Below are positions 1 through 11,100 of a DNA stretch of 64,000 nucleotides, piece by piece. The first letter of the stretch is position 1; each line of letters begins with the position of its first letter. A program made the position numbers and the translations under genes. This DNA comes from Butyriboletus loyo. Taxonomy: Eukaryota; Basidiomycota; Agaricomycetes; Boletales; Boletaceae. The stretch lies in the NCBI GenBank assembly GCA_038093515.1, contig JBBPSI010000061.1, forward strand, positions 1 to 64,000, written 5' to 3'. The notes beneath the pieces were generated by a model, which made no database searches, was not told the DNA's origin, and saw only the letters and a list, made by a program, of their open reading frames with translations.

Positions 1-799
1 CCATAAGCTTTTGATTTCAGTCGTTCGATAAGCTCCTTCTCGATCGACTTTTCAAGATGTGCAGCGGAGAGGGCTTTACGCTCGCGCGTTACTTCTCTGC
101 GATCGAGTTTCTTCTTCACTCCGACAAGCTTTGGCCTACGTCGATGCATCGTCAATGACAGTCCAAGATACCAAGGGCAAAAGAAGAAGGAAACGAACTC
201 TTGCCGCAGCTTTATACGCCTCATTTTGATGAGGTATTGTGTGATCTTGGTCACACGTTGCTTGCATTTATGAATCGTGAAATTCGGCCAGTACACGAGT
301 TCCTTGTCGATCTAAAGTGTCATCGGTGTTGTTTGGATTTCGATGGGCGTACTTGGACAACCAACGAGATGCTAGCTGCTCACCTGCTCGAGTGCTTTTG
401 AGTAATTTTTGGAAAGCGGGATCTTCTCCCACATCTTGGCAGGTGTATGCGCGCGTTCGATCGTCTTGACGTAGAGATATAATGCGCCTAGAAATAGTAC
501 CACGACGCCAAATCGATACCGATGACACACGCAAGGCAGGACCAACAGCGGACTGCGTACCTTCGTGCTCACGCACAGTTGCGTACCGCGAGTTTGCGAG
601 TGGACATGACTGTCTGCTGCAGAATCCAGTGACGTTGTACTCGTTGCGACAGAAATTCTGTGTGGCAGTCCTGGAAGGGGCGGTAGACGGTCAAGGTTTT
701 GGGACATGGGTGGTTGTAGATCAGGAAGCGAACGGACTTTACTTTGTACGAGCAGAACTGGGTGTTAATCACGGACCATATCACGTCGTCGCTCTGCAT
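1..799 (-). CDS. mak16: MAK16, ribosome biogenesis protein (3' part beyond the window)
   Basis: Mak16 is a nucleolar factor needed for 60S subunit assembly. The gene starts at ATG 799 (MQSDDVIW). Exons read as 738-799, 561-670, 384-487, 199-311 and 1-135, then run off the left edge. Spliced, they give the family signature in order: [68 protein letters not shown], and a basic helix ending [12 protein letters not shown]. The acidic C-terminal tail lies outside the window. The first donor is a weak GTCCGT at 737, chosen because it alone keeps the [12 protein letters not shown] frame. A decayed inverted copy of this 5' end lies just upstream at 1141-1358. Identity is secure; the edge exon is partial. 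Confidence 0.92.
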
Positions 800-917
800 G
801 TTGGATGCTACGAGACTGCACTGGCCCTCTTTTCAGTTGTTCTGACTGGATGAGTCCCTCCCAAAATTGACGATGATATGAGCGATCACGTGACCAAGTG
901 CTACCCCGATTTGATTC

Positions 918-1140
918 AATTCATGAATGGATCCTTTCACTGTTGCATTACATTTTCTCTGCGCGAGGTTCTGCTAAACCACGTCCAGACAGGAATGAGA
1001 TTCCCGCCTTGCGTTGCACTTCCGTGCTGGTATACTAGGACCAACCGAATGGTTCATACCCTTGAGCGTCGTCGCCCACTGAATTATCGCTGTGGCAAAG
1101 CGAGAATCGAAGGACCGAATATCGCCTCGGTACATGATGC
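918..1140 (+). repeat. Diverged direct repeat, copy A
   Basis: Copy A pairs with 1615-1890. The clearest shared core is GGTTCTGCTAAACCA, followed by CAGGAA.GAGATTC, a shared GCGTCGTCGCC/GCGCCGTCGCC block, GAATTAT and AGAATCGAAG. The two copies bracket the MAK16 relic. No coding content is recognised and no terminal inverted repeats were seen. Confidence 0.65.
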
Positions 1141-1358
1141 AAGATGGCCAGCGAAATCTCGTAGCATGCAGACTCCAGAGCGACGACATGATATCAATAC
1201 CCGGTTCTGCTCGTACAAAAGAAGTCCGGTCGCTTTCTGATTTACAACCACCTGTGTCCCAAAGCCTTGATAGTTCCACCCGTTTCTTCAGAGTTACCAC
1301 ACTGAATTTCTGTCTCAACCAGTACAACGTCACTGGATTCTCCTCTCGCAAACTCGCG
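1141..1358 (+). pseudogene. Inverted relic of the MAK16 5' end
   Basis: This stretch matches the complement of about 587-832, which is the MAK16 promoter edge, exon 1, intron 1 and part of exon 2. Shared blocks include GTAGCATGCAG versus GTAGCATCCAACATGCAG, TTCTGCTCGTACAAA, TACAACGTCACTGGATTC and CGCAAACTCGCG. A 5-bp insertion after ATGCAG, a deletion in exon 1 and a deletion after GGATTC destroy the reading frame. The intron is retained, so the copy arose from DNA and not from mRNA. It faces away from the functional gene. Confidence 0.8.
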
Positions 1359-1614
1359 ACGACTTCCCTCGTCGGACGGGAGTCCGGTCAAACTAACTAT
1401 ATGTTCGACTATTGGACGGTCTGCTCAGACTAGTGTCACCCGCTTCTCTCGTAGCCAACACACTGTCACCCGAGTCGCAGCACAATGATCTTTCAAGAAC
1501 ACGACTTTCCAGGGACACCTTGTTATACTTCAGCCCTGGCTGATAGACACTCTTTCATCCCCTCAAACGCTGGTTGTAGCGTATGTGGCAACTACCAAGT
1601 TACTTATTTAATTC

Positions 1615-1890
1615 ATTCATTTACTACCACACCACAACGTATCCATCCATTCCATTACTCTTTTCTGTGCGGGGTTCTGCTAAACCAGGTCTACACAGGA
1701 ACGAGATTCTTGCATCGCGCTGTACTTCGACGTTCGTATGTCATTTCATGCTCGGCCCTACTCTAGCGCCGTCGCCACCGAATTATTGATCTTACGTGCG
1801 GCAAGCTTTTGGGATATATAGAGCTCATCTTATTAAACCAAGAATCGAAGCACTCCACTCGTTCCTTCTCGAATATCGCTTTGGCAGTAA
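1615..1890 (+). repeat. Diverged direct repeat, copy B
   Basis: This is the partner of 918-1140. It shares the core GGTTCTGCTAAACCA and the spaced blocks GCCGTCGCCACCGAATTAT, AGAATCGAAG and CGAATATCGC. It carries extra sequence around 1800-1840 that copy A lacks. It may be part of an old local duplication or of an unrecognised dispersed element. Confidence 0.6.
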
Positions 1891-2038
1891 ACGCGCCTGC
1901 AACGACATCGAGTCTATCCGCCTTGGGTCGCGCACCGCTGCTTCACTTGCAACTCCTCCAAAGTTCCTTCGATAACGAATCCTAACCTTGCGGCCGCCCA
2001 AGGCGATGACGAAATGGAATAAAAAGATCATCGTCGCA

Positions 2039-2890
2039 CACTGTCAATGGTATTTTACACAGAGACATCAGTCCCAGAAATATGGTATTCAAGCCGGGCA
2101 CAGGTGCAATTCGAAATGTAATGATCATTGGTTTTGATTACGCGGTCTCCGTGGAACGATCAATCCAGTACCCACACGGAATGGTAAGGAACACAATCTT
2201 CGCGTGGTCTATGAGCACTCACAAAATCTGACAGGGTACGTTACCATTCGTATCCGACATTGGCGATCCTGCGGAAAGTTGAGCGGGGGGAACCGCAGGT
2301 GCTGCATGAAGTTTCAGACCACCTCGAGTCGTTTTTCTATGTCTTCGTGTGGATCTGTGTTTTCTTCGCTGGCCCCGACGGGGTTGTACAGTCCCGGCCG
2401 AAACCGGACAACAGCTCCATTCTCCATACCCAGGGAGAAGGGGCACTCGCTTCCGGTGGGTTAACGAATACAGCAGACGCAAAAGCTGCGTTCCTCTACT
2501 CCGCTATCGACACCATCGTCGACAAGCAATTCAGTCCGTATTTCAGCAACATGAAGAGCCTGGCCAAGAGATGGAAAGAACTTGTCAGAAATGAAGACAT
2601 TCGCAGAGCTCGTCCCAACGCGCCAACGGGGAGGGAACACAACAAATGATCATACAATTGTAATGCTGTTCCGATGCCCTTCCTTTCCCGCCTCCATCGT
2701 CTACCTCTCCCGATCGATCCATTCACATTAAGTTGAAGCGGCCGAGTCTGCAGTCATCTTCGTCTTCAGCGAGCACAGCACCGAAGAGACGGCGCAACAA
2801 TAGTTCCGGGTCGATTGGCACTATGTGGTTACCCGTCCGTGCCCTGATTTCATCACTACCTGAGCTCACTATACCACCTGAGAACTAGGA
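2039..2890 (+). pseudogene. FunK1 fungal-specific kinase, truncated relic
   Basis: FunK1 kinases are a large kinase-like family found in mushroom-forming fungi. A catalytic-loop segment near 2041-2188 reads VNGILHRDISPRNMVF and then IIGFDYAVS. An intron-like stretch (GTAAGG to ACAG, about 2187-2234) follows, then GTLPFVS. The frame shifts by one base into LRKVERGEPQVLHEVSDHL and ESFFYVFVWICVFF, typical of the FunK1 C-lobe. After that come KAAFLYSAIDTIVDKQFSPY and, in a further exon-like piece near 2737, a basic tail KRPSLQSSSSS...APKRRR. The whole N-lobe is absent, one frameshift is visible, and the DFG-position Asp reads Gly in IIGFDYA. It is called a relic, although a diverged working fragment cannot be excluded. 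Confidence 0.65.
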
Positions 2891-3162
2891 TTTACGACCA
2901 CTGGGAATGAATACACTGTTTGGTTTTTCAATGACAATGAGATGAAAAAGTGACCATACAGTCAAGTATATATAAAAAAGACTACAAAGCGCGGCAGAAA
3001 GACTCAAGAAACGCGGTGGAAACGCAGACAAACGCGGTGAATAAACGTGCACCTGTTACGCCATTGCAACAGTCTCTGAGGTATCGCAATGATTGGCTGA
3101 ACCTGAGGCCTGAGCTCCTGCACCGATCCCTCGATACAAATTCTATAGTAAACGACATCTAA

Positions 3163-4983
3163 TCACGACTTGTCTCCTATATCACTGTTCGCCTCCACTG
3201 GATTGTCTCCGCTGTAAGATTCGACTCTCATATCATTCAGGCCCAGCAATTCGTTTTGCTCCCAACTCCTCTCATAGGTCTCGATCGTCATGTTTGGGTC
3301 CGGGTCTGGCGCGTATATGTTCTGTACGTATGAATCCGCCAGAGGGTCATCCAGGATAACGGTGAACTCTCGTTTGACCTGCTTGATCTGGGCGTACGGG
3401 ATGAATATAACACGGAACGCGTTGATGATTGTAAATGACTAAACTGCGTTCAGATCCTCCAAGAATTTTTGGAACTTTTCGCGGTCCTCGTCCCCGATCG
3501 CACTCGAGTCACCTGTCACAAGCGTCTTTTGGGAGAGCTCTTCGTAGATCTGGTCCAAGATCCCTTCCAGGGTCGTGAATCGTCCTCCTAGCGTTCCATG
3601 TTGGAGGACAAGGTCTATTTCCGGGATTATCAACCCGCCGGTTTCACTCTAGAAAGGTTGCGGTCGTTACTTCACACCAGTGACAAGCTATTGCTGACCT
3701 TTAGAATATCTCTCCTCAGGTCCTCCTCGTCGACCACTCTCAAGCTGATTTTCTTTCCCTTCTCCGAGATCGCTGAGCCAGACTTGACTTCATTATCTCG
3801 ATATCCACAACTCTCGCAGTTCGTCGACATAATCAACGTTTCCTTGAATCGATATTCGCTAGTTCCTCCGGATCGTAAAGCCAAAAAGAACACTTACCTT
3901 GAAATAGGGAATAGATACTTTCTTCATTCGAGTCGCTAGTGCACGTCCACAACGCGGACAAACCCCTAGGAACTCAAAGATCTCGTCGTTCTTTCCATCA
4001 AGACTTTCCCTTTCTCCCTCAGCTCCTTTCTGACCCCCCGCGTCCTCCTCCGATGCACCTTTCGTTCCCTCTTCTCCTGTTGGAATAGCCAAACCTAAAC
4101 TAGCTGCTTGCTGAAGGGTCCTAGTGTAGGTCTTGAGACTCCACTTGGGATCAGCCATGCTGCCGACAAACTCCAAGAACGAATTCCCAGACGGATCGTC
4201 CAGTGTGATCGTAATCGTCCTTTTGACTGGATCTTCTTTGAGCTTCCCAACGATGGGCTTGTCGGATTCGACACCTCCCTCCTCCTCGTCCTCCTCCTCA
4301 TCATCTATAACTTCCTTGAGTCCATCGATGATTCCCTGGATCTTAGCATAAGCGGCCTCGTTCTGTATTCGTCTGAGAGGTTGGTCGGCGCCAAGGTCAG
4401 CAACGATGTCACGCAAGAGGCCCTCGACGGTCGTCAGCTGTCCTCTCTCGTTCGGCGGAAGCGTCAACTCGAACTCGGGAATGGCGATTTCGCACGCTTG
4501 CGAACGAACGATCTGACGATCGAGGTCGCCTCGGTGACGCACCCCGAGGGTACAGGTCACCCCACGTTCTACCGAAAAAAAATCACGGACCATCAGTTCG
4601 ATCAGAAAAAAAAAAAAACCATACCCCGTACGGAAAAAGTGGATCAAATGGCGCACCTCGGATGGTACCGGCAGACTGTATCTCGTTGTTCGTCAAGCCG
4701 CAGTGTTCGCACTGGAAGCTCATCACGATGACTTCTTTAAAGTACGGAATGGACGTGAGCATGATGCGGGTCGTTCCCTGCCATCAGAGTCAGCAGGGGT
4801 GTACATGAAATATCTGGCTAGGGAGTTCACCTGTTCCCCGCATCGCATGCAGAGAGACTCGACCTCTTGCAGAGGTCTGTCCTCTTGTGCGTCACCATCG
4901 GAGGCGGTAGGTTGCTCCTGCAGATCTTCTGCTCGTTCCGCGAGCTGCCCGATGGGAGGGAAGAACTGATCACAGTGGGACAT
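3163..4983 (-). CDS. zpr1: ZPR1 zinc finger protein, eEF1A assembly chaperone
   Basis: ZPR1 binds and helps fold translation elongation factor eEF1A. The protein starts at ATG 4983 ([18 protein letters not shown]). It has the two-fold family layout. First comes a C4 finger (SLCMRCGEQ, then [10 protein letters not shown]) with its A/B domain ([20 protein letters not shown]). A second finger (VCPRCGRAL, then [14 protein letters not shown]) follows with its domain ([20 protein letters not shown]). The end is [19 protein letters not shown], as in yeast Zpr1, and stops at 3163. Introns include 4778-4830, a second in SAGTIRE with donor GTGCGC, and one before IKQVKREF. An acid-rich EEDEEEGG loop sits in the first domain. 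Length and order fit a complete gene. Confidence 0.93.
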
Positions 4984-5263
4984 GGAAGAGAATTGATGAG
5001 TAGTATGGATTTGTTGTGCCAGATAAGATCTTCCATTCTCGGGCAGCCCCTGTTTTATGAGCAGACAGAAACAAGTGATAGTTACAACCAACAAAACTAA
5101 GTACGGACATTAGCGTTCGTCACATCATTAAGGTCAAGTCATTACAACAGGAGACTATGTGAAATAAGAACTCGAAATAGACCGTAGCCGGCATATAAAA
5201 AATGTCACATGAAAAGTAAACCGCATAACAAGGAACCAGATGAACGGACATATCTCTCGCGCA

Positions 5264-6394
5264 CTATGTTGTCTTGAGCTTCTGTTTACGCTTCTCGATA
5301 TCTTTCCTCGTCATGCGAGTTCCCAAGATGATGTCCCAGTGCACGAAGAAAGGTTGTGAGAAATTAGACTTGATCCCGACGACCTAGAATTGGAAGGCGA
5401 ATGACAGTGAGCGTCGTGAAAGCGGTGTCGGAAAATTTCACGAACTTGGTGATGGATGTCATGGTAATCAGAAGTGTTACCACTGAACATCTGGAATGGG
5501 TCAAAGGGGAAACTGTAACCACAGTGATCGTCGACCGTTTTCATGGTACTAAACGCAAACAAGAAAATGGTTTGCCGGACGGAGAGGTTGGCAACAGTCT
5601 CCGCCACCACGGCACCAACACTGTCGAGAAGAAATCCCTCGAGAGGGTGATTGTATAATGCACCAAACGCGTAGGGTACATAGAGCCGGTGGTGCACAGA
5701 ATGGAAGTGCTTGTAGAGGAATTTGTTCGAGTGCATCCAGCGGTGAAGGAAATATTGCCAAGTGTCGACAATGAATCTATCGGGTTATTCGACTGAGATG
5801 ACAACGCAACTCGGAAACACGAGAGCGGACTCACAGGGAGAAGAGGAGTTGTGCGGCGGGAATACCCCACCAGTATAACCAATATGTGATGTCGGCGCCT
5901 CGAAGCTCCAAAAAGTAGTTGCCTGCATCTGGGCCAACTATCCACCTAACGAGACGCACCAACGTCCTTCCGACGGCCTCCATTTCCATCATACACTTTG
6001 AAGGAATTATCTTGGGAGGATGGGACAACCAATAGTAGCCAAGCGCGGTCTGCAATGTATGCTGGAGGATGACCGCCCAAAGGACTTGTGAGCGAGTAGC
6101 ACGATTGCGAGACGCCACCTCGTCCGACTCGTGGATTCGGTACTTGTCCAGCCATGTCCAATGTGACATATCGAGGCAGTGGAAGAAAAGAGACAGTGTC
6201 CAGTAGGCCAAGACGGGTGCCATGAGTGCCAGGATGTTGTCCGGGACACTGTCGAAGAGATTCTGGCGGATGGTGAAGTAGAAGGGGATCCTGAGAGGGG
6301 GGAGGCATATATTGTCTCCATCGACGAAAGCCGTGCAGGTTGAATTAGCGCTGGGCGGAACCCCCGCAAAGAATTCGTGAAACGCGTCGAACAT
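5264..6394 (-). CDS. sur2: Sphinganine C4-hydroxylase (fatty acid hydroxylase superfamily)
   Basis: This enzyme is predicted to add the C4 hydroxyl to sphinganine, giving phytosphingosine, at the ER membrane. ATG 6394 opens MFDAFHEFFAGVPPSANST. Hydrophobic segments follow (LALMAPVLAYWTLSLFFH, ITYWLYWWGIPAAQLLF). The di-iron histidine boxes are present: HRWMH, HSVHHRL and HDIHHQ. The C-terminus, GIKSNFSQPFFVHWDIILGT then RMTRKDIEKR, is characteristic of Sur2 and not of sterol C4 oxidases. Introns fall after LLFSL (donor GTGAGT) and near HDIHHQ. Stop TAG is at 5264. Confidence 0.88.
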
Positions 6395-6740
6395 CAGTCA
6401 AGTATCCGAGGCGAGGGTGGGGAAGGCGCAACAATTTGACCAAGTCCCTATTACTCGACTCCCACGCACACTAACCAAAGTGACACTATTCACCACATGT
6501 AATGGGAATTTGATCCTACAATACAACAAACATCTACCCCGGATATTCACATTAGTGAGAGCGTTTAGTTAACAAATGGTGGTACATTGTACGTGTCTGA
6601 CGGGGGTGCAAATATAAGTGCAAGTCGATCAAATTTATCCAGATTGTCCAAGTTTACCACCTGTACGAGCCATTTTCAAAAGCGAAGGTAAGACACGAAA
6701 GTATGCTGTGAACGCGCATAGTCCCCGATGGATCCCTGCA
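6395..6740. other. Intergenic, SUR2 promoter and CAF40 3' end
   Basis: This 346-bp AT-richer stretch lies between two minus-strand genes. It should hold the SUR2 upstream region and the CAF40 3' untranslated region. No repeat, RNA gene or coding exon was recognised. Confidence 0.5.
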
Positions 6741-7987
6741 TCACTGTTCGTTGAGGTTATTCAGAAGAGTAGTCAAGCACCGCTTCGTGACCATGTCGCC
6801 CTACAAAAACGATGAGTGGGTCGGCAGCACAGGAATATGACCACACACCTTGAGAAGAACGCTGAAAGTTTGGTCACGGAGCGGCTCGGGAAGACACGCC
6901 CGCAGCGCTTCTCTCGCTCTGAAGCTCACATCAGCCCATATCACACGACCCGCGCAGCGTGTGAACATACCTCATATTGTCGCTCAACCTCAGATAGCAA
7001 CGCACAACATGCTTAAGGAGTCTGACAGCTTGAGTTTCCACCAGCTGATTCACCATGTTGCTGAGGACGGTACCAACGGCGTAGAAACGCTCATAGGTAT
7101 GGCATATATAAGTCAAGCCAGTTTCATCCAAAAGAATCTTTTGCACAATGAAAATCGCAACGGTTTTTGAGAGCTCTGAACCGGTCTCCATGATACGCAG
7201 GCAAAGGGGTATTATTTCGGTGGAAAGCAGGAAATGAATGACGGTGTTGTTGTCGTTTTGCTGGGTCGGGGCATTAGTGATGATGGAGACAAGGCAGCAG
7301 CGTGAATACCTTGACGAGAGCACCAATGACCCCGAGTGAAGTAAGACGAAGGTACTCGAAAGGCCGGGTTTTCGAAGTCGTATTGAGGAAGGGATAAAGA
7401 AAGAGGGGGATATGAGCTAGCGAGCACCTAAGTCAACATTCGGAAACAACACTCGTGGAATAACTTACCATTCAGGAAGAGCTGACGTGTTTCTGAATGA
7501 GAGGCGACGCATTGCAAGAGTGCGAGGGCATTGCACACACGGTTTGAAACATGCGCGGTGAGATTGGGTGGGGACAGAAGGGGGTAAACGGAGACGATCT
7601 CCTGGAGAAGGGCAGGCATAATGCCTACGTCATACAAATGAGGTCTCGTTAGAGACGGTCTGGGGGATGTCGGATGCGGGGTGGCTAACACGTACCGAAA
7701 GAGTGCCAAAGGACAAGCGCAAGGTCGTCGTACTGCTCTCTCTTCTTGCTGAGCTCCAAGAGAGCGCCCTCTCTTGTATTAGGGTCCATCAGGTCGATGA
7801 CCAGGGCATAAATTTTGTTCTCCTCGTGGATGCCGATGATATGTTGCTGGTGGGGCTGGAGACCGAGCGAGGGGGTCTCGGAATACCCGGAAAGTGCAGA
7901 GCCAGCGAGACGCTGTTGTTGGTAAGGATTGAACTGAGCAGTGTGCTGCAAATACGAGAGCGGCTTTGGAGAAATAAGCCCCGCCAT
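6741..7987 (-). CDS. caf40: CAF40/CNOT9 (Rcd1), CCR4-NOT complex subunit
   Basis: This is the armadillo-repeat subunit of the CCR4-NOT deadenylase and docks RNA-binding and GW proteins. ATG 7987 ([14 protein letters not shown]) is preferred because upstream in-frame starts are not ATG. A Gln-rich N-terminal tail leads into the conserved core: [83 protein letters not shown] and [15 protein letters not shown]. The end is [17 protein letters not shown] with stop at 6741. At least five introns separate these blocks. It lies 127 bp downstream of MMS22 on the same strand. Confidence 0.93.
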
Positions 7988-8114
7988 GGCTGCACGGAAA
8001 GAAATCCCAGTGAAAGATCCTCGGACGAGCAAGTCGGAGCTTGGGCATCAAGACCGGGTAGATTACGTAAGACATAACCCTAACCCCACACTGACACATT
8101 GTACGGTGCTTATG

Positions 8115-11100
8115 CTACACATTCCATTCTCTCCTGCCCCACGCAATCGCATCTGACATCCTCGGGTGTGAGACGAGCTCAGGATGGCCCAGGAGCATAT
8201 CAAACACTCTCCGACAAAACTCGCCATATTCTGCCTTTTCCTCAACCGACTCCGAATACATGTCAGAACATTCGAAACAAGGAAACGAACGAACAACTAC
8301 CTGGTAGATGTCGCGCATCGTCGACAGCATCATGACCACCAACTCGGCATACGCCTGGCTCTCAGCGTCCACTTTGGCACGAAAGCATCCAGCGGCATTC
8401 GCGAAAACAGCTGTAGCAATAGTCATGATAACGGTCGCTGGCAACAACAGTCGAACTGACTTGCGATCAATTGTCCTCGAACAACTTCATAGTTGGCCGC
8501 ACTAACTTCGTATTTCCTCGTGCCAGGTACAGGATGAAGTGGCGCAGCGCGAAGTAGGGGGTGTTGTAACCCGTCCAGTGATAGCACCATGCTTACGAAC
8601 TCGTGTTCTATCGTCGTCTCGCATGACAGAATGGCTACTAGCAGCACAGCGATGAAATCGTCCTTCATTTTCTGTAGGTGTCCTATCAATCAGGGGTATC
8701 GAACAGAAGCATGTAATCTTTTGTCTCACGTTGTACGCCCCCGGGTCAAGACGAAGGAGCGTGAGGTTGAAACGCAGCCCAACTCGACGGCGCCACGAGT
8801 CGTCGATGATCTTTTCCCAAGATTGCCGACCGAGCTTCATGTATAACCCCCATTCCTAGCGGACAATAAATGAATCGTGTTGTGAGCACCGGTAACAGGG
8901 CCCCTACCTTGAAGTTGTTCTGGACGAGAACATTCGCGCAACCGACCCAACAATCTATCCACTCGTCAGCAGCCCTAGCATTCTTCGCATGCTCGTTTTC
9001 ACCAAAATGTTTACAAACGAGGCGATACACAGCAGGATTGATGGATTTATCGAGAACCTATATGATGTTGTAAGGTAATGTCACGAGCACCAGACTGTAG
9101 TGAAGCTGACCTTGCACAGAACATCCTCTTTTGACTTGAGGTCAGCGACAGTAGAAGCTTCGGCCTCCTCACCTAGCGCGGCCAGGAGCTCTTCGTCGTT
9201 TAGATCCAAAAATAGCTTGTCATATTCATCCTGGCTCTCTTGACTCTCAGCGCTGTGGACAACAGGGGGCGGTGGTGGTTGAACTTCTGGCAGTGCTTTT
9301 AGCCGAGCATCGAGAAAGGACTGTACGAGCATGCGGATCTCGACTGCCGTTTGTTGAATCGTTACTAAGTCGGTTCGGGGGTTGAACACCCTAGTGACCC
9401 AGGCTAACGCGACATTAGCTACGGAAGGCACGAACGAAAGAACACTCACGACCGTCCAAAAGTGCCGGGTCCGGGTACTCCGCACGACTCTGTCCTTTGT
9501 TCAACGACTGTGTCTCAATCACACGCCTCACGGATCCAATCAGCAACTGGATCAAGGTTGTGGTAGACTTCTTCCCGACGACACCCGCTTCTCCCTCCTT
9601 ATACTCATCCATGAGCACATCTGCCATCTCCTTCAACCATCCCAGCACTTCTTCTAACCCTCCAGCAATTCTGTGATGCCTGACAATCATCGCGAAATTC
9701 ATCATCCCATATACACACGCCACTCTGGAGTGATCATCCGCATCTCTAAAGCTCACACATCGCTTCGCCTGGCCGATACGGAACTTGACGTTGGAATACG
9801 TAGGGTCGAGGTGTACAGCGACTACCATCGCACTAAAGCGGTTGACAAGCATGGAGAGGGAGTGTGTGGAGGGAGGGGCGGAACGCGAGAAGGGAACGGG
9901 ACTGACGGGGACGGCCATTTGAAGGAGTTTCTTGATATGCGCTGAGCGTTGCTTTGGGTCCAGTTCGGTATTTGTATTCAGCAAATAAACAGCCTGTACC
10001 ACCATCTTCAGGAATACCTCGAAAATGGAGTCGTGAGGGTCCCGTTTGGATAGCAGCTCCAGATCACCATTCTCGAGAAAGCCCATGGGAACCGAGCATT
10101 CATTGAGGAGATTGGCAAAGTTGCGGGATCGGAAGATCTCTTGGAGAGACTTGAACATGACGATCCCATCGTCGAGACGCCATCCCCAACGGCTCCACAA
10201 AAGAAAACACCTTGACACAACGCACGATACGTAGTCATCTCGTTTCTTCAAAGCACGTTGTGGGAGTCGACGGTCCTTCTCGGGATTGGCACTCAATATA
10301 ATCTTCTTGAGAGCAGCAGCCACAAGCTCCCAAGCTGCTGGAAGCCGGAAAACAGAGGTTGACAGACCGTGAACGGAGAACTGCGAGATAGCGCAGAGGC
10401 TAAAGATCGTGCGCCACATATCCTCGCTTGCTTCTGCCCCAGTTGGGGAAGATTCGGGGTGCAGGTCAGCGAGCAGGTGCCAAATCGGGTGGCTAGGTGC
10501 TGTCTCAGGGGAGATTTCGAAGCTCGGAAGTAGGTGTATAAGGCATACCCACAACTCAGCGGCTCGATGGGGCAGTGAAGTAACATCCACGTTGCCTTCT
10601 GCTGCATGAAAAGTAGCAAACGCCGGCTGTAAGTCGACGCCCAGCAAACATTGTATAAGTTGTTTCGTTGACTGTATGAGGAGCTCATTCTCCACCGACC
10701 CTCGCCTGTACTTGACGGCAGTCGCAAGGCGGGCGGAAAGTTCCACAACGAACCAGTGCGCAGTCAATGAAAAGATGCTTGTCTCAAGCGGCTCCAGGAC
10801 AAACAGCAACCCATCCGAGTATTCTCGTACTGCCACCTCCAGAGTGACAAATTCTTGGTCTTCTACATGAATAGCGAGCCACGAAAGAAGCTGACTCGAA
10901 GCGCGTGTGACGAGCTCCCACTCCTTCATTGTGTCCGTGTCGCCGACCCTGAAGTCGCGCAATACACTAGCGAAGCGATCGCACAGTGGACCAAGCAGTG
11001 CGCTGAAGACCGCAGCGGACGTAGTGGGTCCAATCTCGAGTCCCTGCATACTGCAGGACATCGGTGATGCAACCTCCAAATTCCCTGAAGTGACAGAAAT

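Noticed and set aside
2967..2980. A strong TATA-like box (TATATATAAAAAAG)
   Set aside because: No gene starts downstream of it on the plus strand; it lies beyond the ZPR1 stop and after the FunK1 relic.
5400..5660. A plus frame of 85 codons
   Set aside because: It is antisense to the histidine-box exon of SUR2.
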